Shown here in pieces: positions 17,035 to 25,312 of a DNA stretch of 34,321 nucleotides. The notes under the pieces were generated by a model. It did not search any database, was not told where the DNA came from, and worked only from the letters and a program-made list of their open reading frames with translations. The stretch comes from an uncultured Acidobacteriota bacterium (GTDB taxonomy: Bacteria > Acidobacteriota > Thermoanaerobaculia > UBA5066), in the NCBI GenBank assembly GCA_937888435.1, contig CALAQS010000255.1:1-34321 (forward strand), written 5' to 3'. Every line of letters begins with the position of its first letter. Position 1 is the stretch's first letter. A program made the translations under genes and the position numbers.

Positions 17035-18998
17035 CCGCCGGAACGGGCGAGCCCGACGGGCGCGAGTGGCTCGAAGCGAACGGCCTCGGCGGGTACGCGA
17101 TGTCGACCGTCACCGGCGAGAACACGCGCAGGTATCACGGCCTGCTGGTGGCCGCGACGAAGCCCCCCGTTAGCCGCGCCGTGCTCCTGTCGAAAGTCGA
17201 GGAGACGCTCCTCGTGGGCGGCCGGCGCATCGACCTCTCGACGAACCTCTTCCCGGGAACCCGACATCCCGAAGGCTTTCGCTTCCTGGCGGACTTCCGG
17301 ATGGACCCGTTCCCGACGTTCATATGGGACGTGGAAGGCTTCGTCCTCGAGAAGCAAGTCTTCATGCCGCACGGCGAGAACGCCGTGTGCGTGACGTGGC
17401 GGCTCGCGAAGGGCGGGAATGACGCCGGGCCCATCGGCCTCGAGGTGCGCCCCCTCGTCGCGTTCCGCGACTTTCACGCGCTCACGCATGAGAACGACAC
17501 CCTGAACCGCCGGATCGAGATCGCGGAAGGATCGGTTGCGATCCAGCCCTACGAGCGCCTTCCTCAGCTGTTTCTCGGGCACAACGGGCAGGCGGAGCAG
17601 GCCGGAGATTGGTATCGATCCTTCGAATATGAAGAGGAGAGGGCGCGCGGCTTCGACTTCCGCGAGGACCTCTGGCACCCGTTTTCCCTGTCTTTCACCT
17701 TCGAGGAAATCCCGGGCGCCGCGCGCCCCGAGGCGGCGATCATTGCGTCGACCTCCCCCCGCTCCGCCGCCGACATTCACCTTCTAAGAAAATCCGAGCT
17801 CTCCCGAAGAGAGCATCTCGTTCGACGCGCGCCGGGGGGCCCTTCCTTTCGCAAACTCGTCCTCGCCGCCGACCAGTTCCTCGTCGCACGCGGCAACCTG
17901 ACGACCGTGATCGCGGGCTACCCCTGGTTCAGCGACTGGGGCCGCGACACGATGATCGCGCTGCCTGGCCTCACGCTGGCGACCGGCCGGCCGGAGGTCG
18001 CGAAGGAGATCCTCCTCGCGTTCTCGGAGCACGTGGATCAGGGGATGCTGCCGAACCGGTTCCCGGAAGCCGGCGAGGAGCCGGAATACAACGCCGTCGA
18101 CGCGACACTCTGGTATTTCGAGGCCGTGAGGCAGTACGTGGAAACCACGGGCGACCTGACGCTCGTCGGTGACCGCCTCTTCAGAATCCTCGCGGACATC
18201 GTCGCGTGGCATGAGCGCGGCACGCGCTACGGCATCCGTGTAAGCGCGGACGGGCTCCTCCAATGGCACGCCGCGGGCGAGGCGCTGACGTGGATGGACG
18301 CGCGAGTCGAAGGTCGCCCCGTAACACCGCGCGAAGGCAAGCCCGTCGAGATTCAGGCGCTCTGGTTCAACGCGCTCCGCACGATGAGCGACTTCGCGTC
18401 GAGCCTCGGAGACGGAGATTCTGCGAAAGCATATGCGGCGCGCGCGGAACGATGCCGCACGAGCTTCCTCAGGCTCTTCCCCGACGAGACGGCAGCCGGC
18501 CTCGTCGACTGCGTTGACGGCGCGTGGCGCGACCGGTCGGTCCGGCCGAACCAGCTCTTCGCCGTCAGCCTCCACCATTCGATGGTTCCGAAGCCGCTCG
18601 CGCGAAGCGTCCTTGCCATCGTCGAAGAGCATCTCCTGACGCCCTACGGACTCCGCACGCTGTCGCCGAAGGACCCGGCGTACCGGGGCCGCTACGAAGG
18701 CGGGCCCGTGGAACGCGACGCGGCTTATCACCAGGGCACGGTGTGGCCGTGGCTTCTCGGGGCCTATGCAACAAGCTTCCGCCGCGTGAATGGCGACGGC
18801 CCGAAGACCGCGAAGGCGATCCGCCGCCTCCTCGCCCCGCTCGAGGATTTCCTGCTCGGCGACGGCCTCGGCCAGCTCCCGGAGATCTTCGACGGCGACG
18901 CGCCCCACCGCCCGCGCGGCTGCATGGCCCAGGCCTGGAGCGTCGCCGAGATCCTGCGCGTAGCCGTCGACGAGAGAGGCCGGAAGACACGGGAATAG
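17031..18998 (+). CDS. Glycogen debranching enzyme, amylo-alpha-1,6-glucosidase type
   Basis: 655 residues from ATG 17031. The N-terminal domain (about 1-250) opens with [19 protein letters not shown] and [10 protein letters not shown]. The catalytic (alpha/alpha)6 domain (about 275-655) carries [19 protein letters not shown] with the conserved Asp pair near 302 and 306, [32 protein letters not shown], and [15 protein letters not shown] followed by [13 protein letters not shown]. This is the bacterial/archaeal GDE form that removes alpha-1,6-linked glucose from branched glucan. It overlaps the GH63-like gene by four bases. The linker between domains contains a copy of the AT-rich 15-bp repeat (17780-17794), which here encodes HLLRKS. 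Confidence 0.92.
   Translation: MTAGTGEPDGREWLEANGLGGYAMSTVTGENTRRYHGLLVAATKPPVSRAVLLSKVEETLLVGGRRIDLSTNLFPGTRHPEGFRFLADFRMDPFPTFIWDVEGFVLEKQVFMPHGENAVCVTWRLAKGGNDAGPIGLEVRPLVAFRDFHALTHENDTLNRRIEIAEGSVAIQPYERLPQLFLGHNGQAEQAGDWYRSFEYEEERARGFDFREDLWHPFSLSFTFEEIPGAARPEAAIIASTSPRSAADIHLLRKSELSRREHLVRRAPGGPSFRKLVLAADQFLVARGNLTTVIAGYPWFSDWGRDTMIALPGLTLATGRPEVAKEILLAFSEHVDQGMLPNRFPEAGEEPEYNAVDATLWYFEAVRQYVETTGDLTLVGDRLFRILADIVAWHERGTRYGIRVSADGLLQWHAAGEALTWMDARVEGRPVTPREGKPVEIQALWFNALRTMSDFASSLGDGDSAKAYAARAERCRTSFLRLFPDETAAGLVDCVDGAWRDRSVRPNQLFAVSLHHSMVPKPLARSVLAIVEEHLLTPYGLRTLSPKDPAYRGRYEGGPVERDAAYHQGTVWPWLLGAYATSFRRVNGDGPKTAKAIRRLLAPLEDFLLGDGLGQLPEIFDGDAPHRPRGCMAQAWSVAEILRVAVDERGRKTRE
17780..17794 (-). 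repeat. AT-rich 15-bp repeat, copy 3
   Basis: Identical to copies 1 and 2 but on the minus strand. It lies inside the debranching enzyme gene at the join between its two domains, where extra residues are best tolerated. Confidence 0.7.
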
Positions 18999-19010
18999 GA
19001 CTGGCCCGTT

Positions 19011-19076
19011 CCGGCATCCACCTGTTCGATGGTGAAAGGCGATCCATCGAGGCCTCGAACGGCTGATCCATGCCGG
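19011..19076. repeat. Nested and competing inverted repeats upstream of the RiPP operon
   Basis: An outer stem CCGGCAT (19011-19017) / ATGCCGG (19070-19076) encloses TCGATGG (19026-19032) / CCATCGA (19044-19050). A second option, GTTCGA (19024-19029) / TCGAAC (19055-19060), would exclude the inner stem. It lies 12 bases after the debranching enzyme stop. No T-run follows. A TTGACT at 19079 just downstream could be a -35, but I find no convincing -10, so the promoter of the RiPP operon in the 212-bp gap remains unassigned. Confidence 0.45.
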
Positions 19077-19210
19077 CCTTGACTCCCGTATGGGAAAAGG
19101 TTGATTCTGCGACATAATCTCGTTCTCACACACTTCCGGAATGTTCCACTTCGTCCCAAAGCCGAAGCGTCAATCCCACGAATCCGCAGAAACTCGAAGG
19201 AGGCACACAC

Positions 19211-19597
19211 ATGAACCGTCGCCAGTTCGCCAGCACCCTCGGAGCCGCCGTCGCCGGCATCGTCGCCGGCAAAGCCCTTCTCGCCGACGACAAGCCGGCC
19301 GAGAAAGACAAGAGCAACGACCACGTTTGCGCAGGCAAGAACGGCTGCAAAGGTCAGGGCGCCTGCGCCACGAAGGACAACACATGCGCCGGCCAGAACG
19401 GCTGCAAGGGCAAGGGCGGCTGCGCCTCGGCGTCGATGAAACACGACTGTTCGGGCAAGAACAAATGCAAGGGCCAGGGCGGCTGTAGCACGAAGGACCA
19501 CAAGTGCGCCGGCCAGAACGCCTGCAAGGGCAAGGGCGGCTGCGCGGTGCCGCTCAAGAAGAAGGCCGCACCCGCCGCCGCGCCGGCGGCCTACTGA
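19211..19597 (+). CDS. Cysteine-rich RiPP precursor with Tat-type signal (bufferin-like metallophore)
   Basis: 128 residues from ATG 19211, with AAGGAGG just upstream. Residues 1-25 form a signal peptide with twin arginines (NRRQF), a weakly hydrophobic Gly/Ala core and a probable cut after LLA. The core holds four 13-residue repeats of the form C-[AS]-G-[KQ]-N-x-C-K-G-[QK]-G-x-C, with cysteines at 40, 46, 52, 59, 65, 71, 80, 86, 92, 99, 105 and 111. A Lys-rich then Ala/Pro-rich tail ends in Tyr. The next two genes are an MNIO enzyme and its DUF2063 partner, so the cysteines are the expected sites of oxidative modification. MNIO peptides studied so far bind copper or answer metal stress, which makes metal chelation the best guess. 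A plain metallothionein is the alternative. Confidence 0.88.
   Translation: MNRRQFASTLGAAVAGIVAGKALLADDKPAEKDKSNDHVCAGKNGCKGQGACATKDNTCAGQNGCKGKGGCASASMKHDCSGKNKCKGQGGCSTKDHKCAGQNACKGKGGCAVPLKKKAAPAAAPAAY
19328..19543 (+). repeat. Tandem duplication inside the RiPP precursor gene
   Basis: Two 96-bp units, 19328-19423 and 19448-19543, offset by 120 bp. By direct comparison 80 of 96 bases agree, and the last 39 bases of each differ at only one position. Each unit encodes a pair of 13-residue repeats: the first with K then Q around the CKG core, the second with Q then K. Confidence 0.85.
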
Positions 19598-19608
19598 CCC
19601 CCTTCCCC

Positions 19609-20481
19609 ATGGGAGACCGGTTCGGATTGCCCGACCTCGGCGTGGGGGTCGGGCTCCGCACGGTCCACTTCGGTCACGTCCTCTCGAAGGCGCCCGAGGT
19701 GGACTTCTTCGAGGCCCTCACCGAGAACTTCCTCGACACGGGCGGGCGCCCGCGCCACATCCTCGACCGCGTCTCCGAACGCTATCCGGTCGTGCTCCAT
19801 GGCGTCTCGATGTCCATCGGAGGGACCGACCCTCTCGATCTGGGCTACCTGAAGAAGGTCAAAGCGCTCGCCGTGCGCACGAACGCGCGGTGGGTGTCGG
19901 ACCATCTCTGCTTCACGGGGGTTTCGGGGCGCAACACCCACGACCTGCTCCCCCTGCCGTACAACGAGGAGACGTTGCGCCACGTCGTCTCCCGCGTGAA
20001 GCAGGCATCCGAAGTGCTCGGGCAGCCTCTTGTCCTCGAGAACCCGTCTTCCTACCTGGAATTCCGCTCCTCGACGATGTCCGAAGCCGCGTTTTTCGCG
20101 CGCCTCCTGGTAGACGCCGACTGCGGGATGCTGCTCGACGTGAACAACGTCTACGTGAGCTCCGTGAACCACGGCTTCGATCCCATCATCTACCTCGACG
20201 CGCTGCCGGCGGACCGCGTCGTGCAGTACCACCTCGCCGGGCACACCGACAAGGGCACACACCTCCTCGACACACACAGCGCGCCCATGGTGAAGGACGT
20301 CTGGAAGCTCTACGCGCACGCGATCGCCCGCACGGGGCCGCGTGCCACGCTCTACGAATGGGACGAGGACATCCCGGACTTCGCGACCGTCCACGGCGAG
20401 GCGAAAAAGGCCCTAAAGTATCGCCCGCCGCTCGCGAGCGAATCCCGGGTCGACGCTCCGCGGCGGCCCGCCCGTGCCTGA
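19609..20481 (+). CDS. MNIO-family (DUF692) peptide-modifying iron enzyme
   Basis: 290 residues from ATG 19609, 11 bases after the precursor stop. It is a TIM-barrel multinuclear non-heme iron oxidative enzyme, the BufB/HvfB/MbnB type. Likely metal ligands and active-site motifs are intact: VVLHGVSMSIGG (His64), SDHLCF (Asp98, His99), LENPSSYLEF (Glu144), LLDVNNVYVSSVNHG (Asp177, His188), YHLAGH (His208, His212), LLDTHSAPM (Asp221, His223) and LYEWDEDIP (Glu250). Such enzymes use two or three iron ions and O2 to rebuild cysteine residues, for example into oxazolone-thioamide or thiooxazole groups. The substrate should be the adjacent Cys-rich peptide. No strong ribosome site is seen, so translation may be coupled to the precursor gene. 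Confidence 0.93.
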   Translation: MGDRFGLPDLGVGVGLRTVHFGHVLSKAPEVDFFEALTENFLDTGGRPRHILDRVSERYPVVLHGVSMSIGGTDPLDLGYLKKVKALAVRTNARWVSDHLCFTGVSGRNTHDLLPLPYNEETLRHVVSRVKQASEVLGQPLVLENPSSYLEFRSSTMSEAAFFARLLVDADCGMLLDVNNVYVSSVNHGFDPIIYLDALPADRVVQYHLAGHTDKGTHLLDTHSAPMVKDVWKLYAHAIARTGPRATLYEWDEDIPDFATVHGEAKKALKYRPPLASESRVDAPRRPARA

Positions 20482-21289
20482 GTTGCCGCGCCTCGAGCGC
20501 TGGATGCAGGCCGTGATCGTCCATCCGGGCGCCGTGGAGAAGGCCGTTCGCGCCCGTTCCGCGGCGCGCCACATGAAGGCTGCCGAGGCGCGCCGTGCGA
20601 TCCTGCCTTCGAAGACGATGGCGCCGCTCGAGCGGCTCGCGGTCTACCAGGGGATGTACCCGCTGCGCATGCGCGACGCCCTCGAGGCCGACTATCCCGG
20701 TCTCGCGGCGTTCCTCGGACACGAGCGCTTTTTCGATTTCGTCCTCGCGTACGTCGCGGTCCATCCCTCCCGCAGCTACACGTTCGCCCGCCTCGGCGAC
20801 CACGTGCCCGAGTTCCTCCGAAGAACCCGCCGCTTTGGGCCCTCGCCTTTCCTCTACGACCTCGCGCGCCTCGAGCGCGCGGTCACCGAGGTCTTCGAAG
20901 TCGACGAGGAGGGCTCGGAACGCCCGTCACGTCCTCCCCGCCACGTCGCCGAGGACTGGGAGTCGCGCCGCTTCGCCACCCCTCCGACACTTCGCCTTCT
21001 GGCGTTCCGCCACGCCGCGGGCGCCGCGCTCGACGCGCTGAAGGCGGGGAAACGTCCGGAGACCCGCCCGCACGCGACGTGGGCGGCGCTGCACCGCCGC
21101 CGTTATTCCGTCTACCGTCTGGACCTGACGCGGGAGGAATTCCACCTCCTCGGGGCGCTCGCAAAGGGACGGACGCTCGGGGCGGCGCTTCGCGCGGCCG
21201 CCCGCGCGTGCGGAAAACCGCTCTCGCCCCGCGCCGTCACGCGCGCGTTTCGCATCTTCACCGCGGAAGGGCTTCTGCGCGAAGGTTGA
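20474..21289 (+). CDS. DUF2063 partner protein (BufC/HvfC-like)
   Basis: 271 residues from GTG 20474, overlapping the MNIO gene by eight bases. The N-terminal DUF2063 domain (about 1-110) shows LERWMQAVIVHP, LERLAVYQGMYPLRMRDALE, ADYPGLAAFLGHERFFDFV and YVAVHPSRSY. The C-terminal half is less conserved and winged-helix-like at the end (FHLLGALAKGRTLGAALRAA). In HvfBC and BufBC pairs this protein binds the precursor and delivers it to the MNIO enzyme. Fixed order and overlap with the MNIO gene support the same role. No DoxX-type membrane protein, often the fourth gene in such operons, follows; the next gene is on the other strand. Confidence 0.88.
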   Translation: MPELPRLERWMQAVIVHPGAVEKAVRARSAARHMKAAEARRAILPSKTMAPLERLAVYQGMYPLRMRDALEADYPGLAAFLGHERFFDFVLAYVAVHPSRSYTFARLGDHVPEFLRRTRRFGPSPFLYDLARLERAVTEVFEVDEEGSERPSRPPRHVAEDWESRRFATPPTLRLLAFRHAAGAALDALKAGKRPETRPHATWAALHRRRYSVYRLDLTREEFHLLGALAKGRTLGAALRAAARACGKPLSPRAVTRAFRIFTAEGLLREG

Positions 21290-21301
21290 GGGGCGATCGC
21301 C

Positions 21302-21535
21302 CTAAGGCTTCGGAGCCCGGGGCGGCAGATCGCACGCCGGCGGGTCCGACTGGAAGCCCACCTTGTTGTGCGTGCCGTCGCAGAACGGCTTGCTCGCGGA
21401 TTGGCCGCACCGGCAAAGGGCGATCGTCGCGCGGCCGCCGAGGCCGAACGCTTTCTCCGCGCCGTCCACGAGGCCGATCTCCCCGCTCACGAGGAGCGGG
21501 CCGTTGGGCTTCACCAGAATCTTCACGTCGCTCAT
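21302..21535 (-). CDS. CDGSH-type iron-sulfur protein
   Basis: 77 residues. The 2Fe-2S motif is CRCGQSASKPFCDGTH, giving ligands Cys41, Cys43, Cys52 and His56; the fourth residue of CDGSH is Thr here, a common variant. There is no membrane anchor. It is a small soluble redox or cluster-transfer protein of the kind often called 'CDGSH domain-containing'. It is the last gene of a minus-strand operon, nine bases after the thioredoxin-like gene, and ends 12 bases from the convergent DUF2063 gene. Confidence 0.9.
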   Translation of the reverse strand: MSDVKILVKPNGPLLVSGEIGLVDGAEKAFGLGGRATIALCRCGQSASKPFCDGTHNKVGFQSDPPACDLPPRAPKP

Positions 21536-21544
21536 GTCATCACC

Positions 21545-22054
21545 TCAATGCGCCTTCTTCTCGAGATCGAGGAAGCGCTTCTTCGCGGTCTTCAGGAACT
21601 CGAACGACTTTCCCCTGCCTTCCCAACCTTCGAGCGTCACGTTCGCCGCGAGGCCCGGGCGCGACACGACGAGGGTCGGAAATCCGCGCAACCGATAGCG
21701 GTCCGCGAGCGCCACCATCTCGGGCGAGTTGCGCCCGGTCTCGCGCTCGCGATCCGCCACTTCGATCGGCACGAAATCCTTCTCGATCTGCGCGGCCATC
21801 TCCGGTACTGCAAAGACCTGCCCTGCGAGCAGCCGGCACGGCCCGCACCAGGCGGCCGTGAAGAAGTAGAGCGCGGGCTTTCCGCTCTTCTTCGCCTCGG
21901 CGTCCCCTGAAGCGATCGAGCGCCATCTGATCGACATCTTGCCGGGCGCGGGCTTCGAGGCGCTCGTGTCCGAGCGCGACGGGCCCGGAAGGGCGAGAAG
22001 AATCGCGAAGAGGGCGGCGGCGAACGGAGGAAAGGATCGTGGCATACGCATCAT
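21545..22054 (-). CDS. Exported thioredoxin-like protein
   Basis: 169 residues. A signal peptide (residues 1-28, core FAAALFAILLALPG) precedes a thioredoxin fold with AAWCGPCRLL (Cys70, Cys73) and the cis-proline segment GFPTLVVS. The family is close to the thioredoxin-like domain of DsbD and to Thioredoxin_7 proteins. It probably reduces or exchanges disulfides in the periplasm. Start choice between two adjacent ATG codons is arbitrary. It faces the RiPP operon from the opposite strand, so a role in keeping the exported peptide's thiols reduced is possible but unsupported. Confidence 0.85.
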   Translation of the reverse strand: MMRMPRSFPPFAAALFAILLALPGPSRSDTSASKPAPGKMSIRWRSIASGDAEAKKSGKPALYFFTAAWCGPCRLLAGQVFAVPEMAAQIEKDFVPIEVADRERETGRNSPEMVALADRYRLRGFPTLVVSRPGLAANVTLEGWEGRGKSFEFLKTAKKRFLDLEKKAH

Positions 22055-22075
22055 TTCGATCTTAGCAGCGGCGAA

Positions 22076-24061
22076 TCACTCACGCGCGGCGGAGACGCGC
22101 ATAGGGGCGTCGGGAAGATCCGAGAGGAAAGCGCGCAGAGAACGCGGCCACTCGGACGGGGGACGCGTGAGCGCCTGCCTGAGCGTGATCGTCCGGATGC
22201 CGCGCGCCGCCTCGGAGAGGAGGGCGGCGGCCACTTCGTCCTGACCGGCATCGCGCGCCGCGAGCGCCCGGACGAGGGCGAGAACGGGAGCGTTGAAGAC
22301 CCGCTCGGGCAGCGAGTCGAGGAACGCGCGCGTGTCGCCCGTCCGCCCCGACAGTCTCAGCGCTTCGGCCCGCAGGGCGGCCGTGTAGGCCGAAGGCGAA
22401 ACGTCAAAAAGCCTCTCGGCGAGGCGGGAGGCGCGCTCCGGGCGAGCGATGTCCAGGTTTCGCAGCGTCTGGTCCGCCAGCCCCGCGACCCACGCGGTGT
22501 TGTACGTGCCGGGCCGTTCACCGTCTGGCCGCTCGAAGCACATGAAGAGATGCGGCCACCGGAACTTCGATGCGAGATACCTCACGAGCGGGGTCTGAGT
22601 CGTGATCTGCGGCGAGTCGGCCAGAAGGAGCGGAATCGCGTCGGGGCTCGTCGCGAGCCACGGAGGCGAAGACAGGCGGCGCCGGCGAGCGTCGTCGTCA
22701 TGCTCCGCGAGGCGGTTCGCGAGAAGAAACGGATGAATCCGGAACGCCGAGAAGGCTGGGTCCGACGCCGCGGGCACGTATCGGGGTAGCCAGTACATCC
22801 CCTCACGGCTCTCGGGCGGGCGAAAGGAAGGCGGGTATTCCTCGTACAGCGCGCGCGAGACGCGCGCGAGCCCCGTGGACGAAACGTAGTAGAACGTGGC
22901 CGCCTCGGCCTGAAACGTCCCGAGCGCATTCACGACGGTGCCGAGAATGACGAGTACGACGGCGGCGGCACGCCGCGCGGGCGTCCCCGCGGCTGCGCCC
23001 GCGGCGGACGCGAGAAGCGGCACGAGCGGGACCAGGAAGCGCGGCCCCCAGCCCCCGCTCCCGTCCCACGCCCACCAGGCCGAATACAGCGCGAGAAGGC
23101 CGGCGGCGAGCGCGAGTGTCGAGACCGCGGCGCCGCGTGTCTCCCGCCCGCGGACGAGCGCAACGAGCCCGACGGCGGCGAGGAGGCCCAGCGGGAAGTA
23201 GAGAAAGAGCCCCTTGTTCGGACCCACGAGGAGGCGCCAGGCCCCGTCGAGAGGCGGATGCGAAAAGTACTGCCCGCGTGCATAGGACGAGAACGGACGG
23301 CCGAAGCGAACGACCTCGAAGGCGAGCATTGCCGCGATCGGTATGGCGATGCCCGCGATGGCTGCGGCCCATGCCCGCACCCTCTCGCGCGCGAGAGGCC
23401 ACACTCCGGCGAGAAGCGGCAGAAGCGCGAGCGGGACGAAAAGGAGATTCACGACCTTCGTGAGGGCGAAAAAGCCGGCGCAAAACCCCGCGGCGAAGGC
23501 GAGGCCGAGCGCCGACCGTCCTTCCGCCTGGCTCGCGCGGGTCGCGAACATCACGGCGAACACGAGACAGACCGCTTGCAGCGGCTCGGTGAATCCGCAC
23601 GCCGTGTACGGCCAGAGAGGCGAAGCGAGCGCAGTCCCGAACACGGCGAGCCCCTGGCCGAAGAGGCCCGCGCCGAGCGTCTTCGCGAGGAGGCCGGCCC
23701 CCGCAGCCGCCGCCGTCACGAGGAGGACCTGCAGGAGAACGAACAGCGTTTGCGACGTGCGCGCGCCGAAACGCGCCTCCCACGGGCCCGCTACGAGGGC
23801 GAACGGCACCTCGAGCAGCGGAAGCCCCATGCCGTAGGGCGACACCGCGTCGCCCGCCGGCCGCGGGATGGCGAACGTCTGTCCGCGCGCGATCCCAAGC
23901 TCGAAGGTCTCAGCGATCGAGATCGCGGTGTAGAGCATCTGCTGCTCGTCGCTGACGGTCCCGAACGTGCGCTCTTCGGCCGTCGCCGCGAGCAGGAGAA
24001 AGGCGGCGAGGACCGAAAGGCCGAGCGCCCGCGGGGCCCTGTTCAGGAGCGAGAGGGCCAT
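22076..24061 (-). CDS. Multi-spanning membrane glycosyltransferase-like protein (GT39/ArnT-like)
   Basis: 661 residues from ATG 24061. After the first helix comes an acidic loop TVSDEQQMLYTAISIAE (Asp38, Glu39), the place where lipid-linked sugar transferases of the GT39/ArnT class hold their catalytic acid. About ten further helices follow to residue 420, including SAWWAWDGSGGWGPRFLVPL. The C-terminal 240 residues are soluble and end in helical repeats resembling TPRs. It probably transfers a sugar from a polyprenyl carrier outside the membrane; acceptor unknown. It overlaps the LOG gene by 19 bases. The partial protein at the right end of the window belongs to the same family. Confidence 0.75.
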   Translation of the reverse strand: MALSLLNRAPRALGLSVLAAFLLLAATAEERTFGTVSDEQQMLYTAISIAETFELGIARGQTFAIPRPAGDAVSPYGMGLPLLEVPFALVAGPWEARFGARTSQTLFVLLQVLLVTAAAAGAGLLAKTLGAGLFGQGLAVFGTALASPLWPYTACGFTEPLQAVCLVFAVMFATRASQAEGRSALGLAFAAGFCAGFFALTKVVNLLFVPLALLPLLAGVWPLARERVRAWAAAIAGIAIPIAAMLAFEVVRFGRPFSSYARGQYFSHPPLDGAWRLLVGPNKGLFLYFPLGLLAAVGLVALVRGRETRGAAVSTLALAAGLLALYSAWWAWDGSGGWGPRFLVPLVPLLASAAGAAAGTPARRAAAVVLVILGTVVNALGTFQAEAATFYYVSSTGLARVSRALYEEYPPSFRPPESREGMYWLPRYVPAASDPAFSAFRIHPFLLANRLAEHDDDARRRRLSSPPWLATSPDAIPLLLADSPQITTQTPLVRYLASKFRWPHLFMCFERPDGERPGTYNTAWVAGLADQTLRNLDIARPERASRLAERLFDVSPSAYTAALRAEALRLSGRTGDTRAFLDSLPERVFNAPVLALVRALAARDAGQDEVAAALLSEAARGIRTITLRQALTRPPSEWPRSLRAFLSDLPDAPMRVSAARE

Positions 24062-24636
24062 CGGGCCGGCACCTGACGTTCCGATCCGGCGAGGGCGCGC
24101 CGAACCGCGGCGTCGGGCTCGGTCTCCACCGTGAAATACTCGGCGCCGTCCCGGGCGAATCCCTGGTCCGCGACATGCCGAAGGGCGGTTAGAAGAGAGT
24201 CGAAGTAGCCGGAGCCGTTGAAGAGGACGATCGGCCGTGAATGGTGGCCGAGCTGGCGCCAGGTCACGATCTCGAAGAACTCGTCGAGAGTGCCGAACCC
24301 CCCGGCGAGCGCGAGGAAGCCGGCAGCCACCTCCGACATTCGCGCCTTGCGCTCGTGCATCGTTGCGACGACCTCGAGATGCGTGAGGCCGCCGTGCGCG
24401 ATCTCCTTTTCCGCGAGGCCCGCCGGGATGACGCCGTAGACGGGCGCGCCCTCCTCGAGCGCCGCGTCCGCGAGGATGCCCATGAGCCCGACGCGCCCGC
24501 CGCCATACACGAGGCCCGCACCGGCGCGAGCGATCGCGCGCCCGACGGCCGCCGCGTCGTCTGCGTGAACGGGCGAGAGGCCGGTGCGCGCGCCGCAGAA
24601 AACGGCGAGCAGGGGACGGTCGAATGTCATCGGCAT
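24043..24636 (-). CDS. LOG-family protein (nucleotide 5'-monophosphate phosphoribohydrolase)
   Basis: 197 residues. Family motifs are present: VFCGARTG, LVYGGGRVGLMG, MHERKARM with the catalytic-site Arg, and AGGFGTLDEFFEIVTW. The last normally reads PGGxGTxxE; here the proline is replaced by alanine, while the Gly-Thr and Glu are kept. Members cleave cytokinin-like nucleotide monophosphates or other nucleotides and are often mislabelled lysine decarboxylase. It is the first gene of the minus-strand operon running to the CDGSH gene and diverges from the Nudix gene. Confidence 0.88.
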   Translation of the reverse strand: MPMTFDRPLLAVFCGARTGLSPVHADDAAAVGRAIARAGAGLVYGGGRVGLMGILADAALEEGAPVYGVIPAGLAEKEIAHGGLTHLEVVATMHERKARMSEVAAGFLALAGGFGTLDEFFEIVTWRQLGHHSRPIVLFNGSGYFDSLLTALRHVADQGFARDGAEYFTVETEPDAAVRRALAGSERQVPARWPSRS

Positions 24637-24683
24637 TCCGGAATGATGCCCGAACGCCCAACGGGGCTGTTAAGGTCGCCGTC

Positions 24684-25256
24684 GTGCGCCGGTCCGTGCC
24701 GCTCGATCGCGCCCGTGCAACCCTTCGCGACGCGCTGCTCCGGCACGTTCCGGTGGACGCACGCGAGGAGCGGCACCAGAACGCGATTCTCCGTCTCGTC
24801 GAGACGGAGACGGCCTGCTTCTCGCGCCACACGTTCGCTCCCGGTCACATCACCGGCAGCGCTTTCGTGGTCTGCCGTTCCACCGGCAAGGTCCTGCTTC
24901 ACCATCACCGGCGGCTGAACGCGTGGCTGCAGCTCGGAGGGCATGACGACGGAGAATACGACCCGCGCGCCACCGCGCTGCGGGAGGCGGCGGAGGAATC
25001 GGGGCTGAAGGACCTCACGCTCCTAAAGGACGAGATCCTCGACGTCGACGTCCACGACATCCCCGCCGGCAAGGGCGAACCGCCCCATCTCCATTACGAC
25101 GTGCGCTACGCGCTCGCGACCGCAACGCCCGGGGACATCCATCGCGATGCCGCCGAGTCCGTCGACCTCCGCTGGTTCACGCTCGGCGAGGCGGCCGAGA
25201 GAATGAACGAGCCGGGAGGGCGGCGAGCGCTGGCACGCGTGGCGAAACTGCTTTGA
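24684..25256 (+). CDS. Nudix hydrolase
   Basis: 190 residues from GTG 24684 (AAGG about eight bases upstream). An ATG at 24624 would add 20 residues but would run into the divergent LOG start, so the shorter form is preferred. The Nudix box reads LGGHDDGEYDPRATALREAA then EESGL, one residue longer than the classic spacing before REUxEE. That spacing is seen in a known subfamily with the LGGH motif. A helical N-terminal region (about 1-55) precedes the fold. The substrate, a nucleoside diphosphate derivative of some kind, is not predictable. Confidence 0.85.
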   Translation: MRRSVPLDRARATLRDALLRHVPVDAREERHQNAILRLVETETACFSRHTFAPGHITGSAFVVCRSTGKVLLHHHRRLNAWLQLGGHDDGEYDPRATALREAAEESGLKDLTLLKDEILDVDVHDIPAGKGEPPHLHYDVRYALATATPGDIHRDAAESVDLRWFTLGEAAERMNEPGGRRALARVAKLL

Positions 25257-25312
25257 GCCACGCGGCCATGAGGCGCCCTTCACGCGGCGCTTCGCCGACG
25301 GCCTAGCCCTAT

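Noticed and set aside
19328-19543. CRISPR-like direct repeats
   Set aside because: The repeats are in frame, coding and without unique spacers of uniform length; they are protein repeats.
19211-19597. Cys-rich peptide read as a ferredoxin
   Set aside because: The regular C-x5-C spacing does not match CxxCxxC cluster motifs, and the adjacent MNIO/DUF2063 pair points to a modified peptide.
21291-21302. Perfect 12-bp palindrome GGGCGATCGCCC between convergent genes, containing the HIP1 octamer
   Set aside because: Only this one copy was noticed here and HIP1 is a cyanobacterial signal; with no T-run it is weak even as a terminator.
24043-24636. Lysine decarboxylase
   Set aside because: The GGxGTxxE and HERKARM motifs define LOG proteins, which were misnamed lysine decarboxylases.
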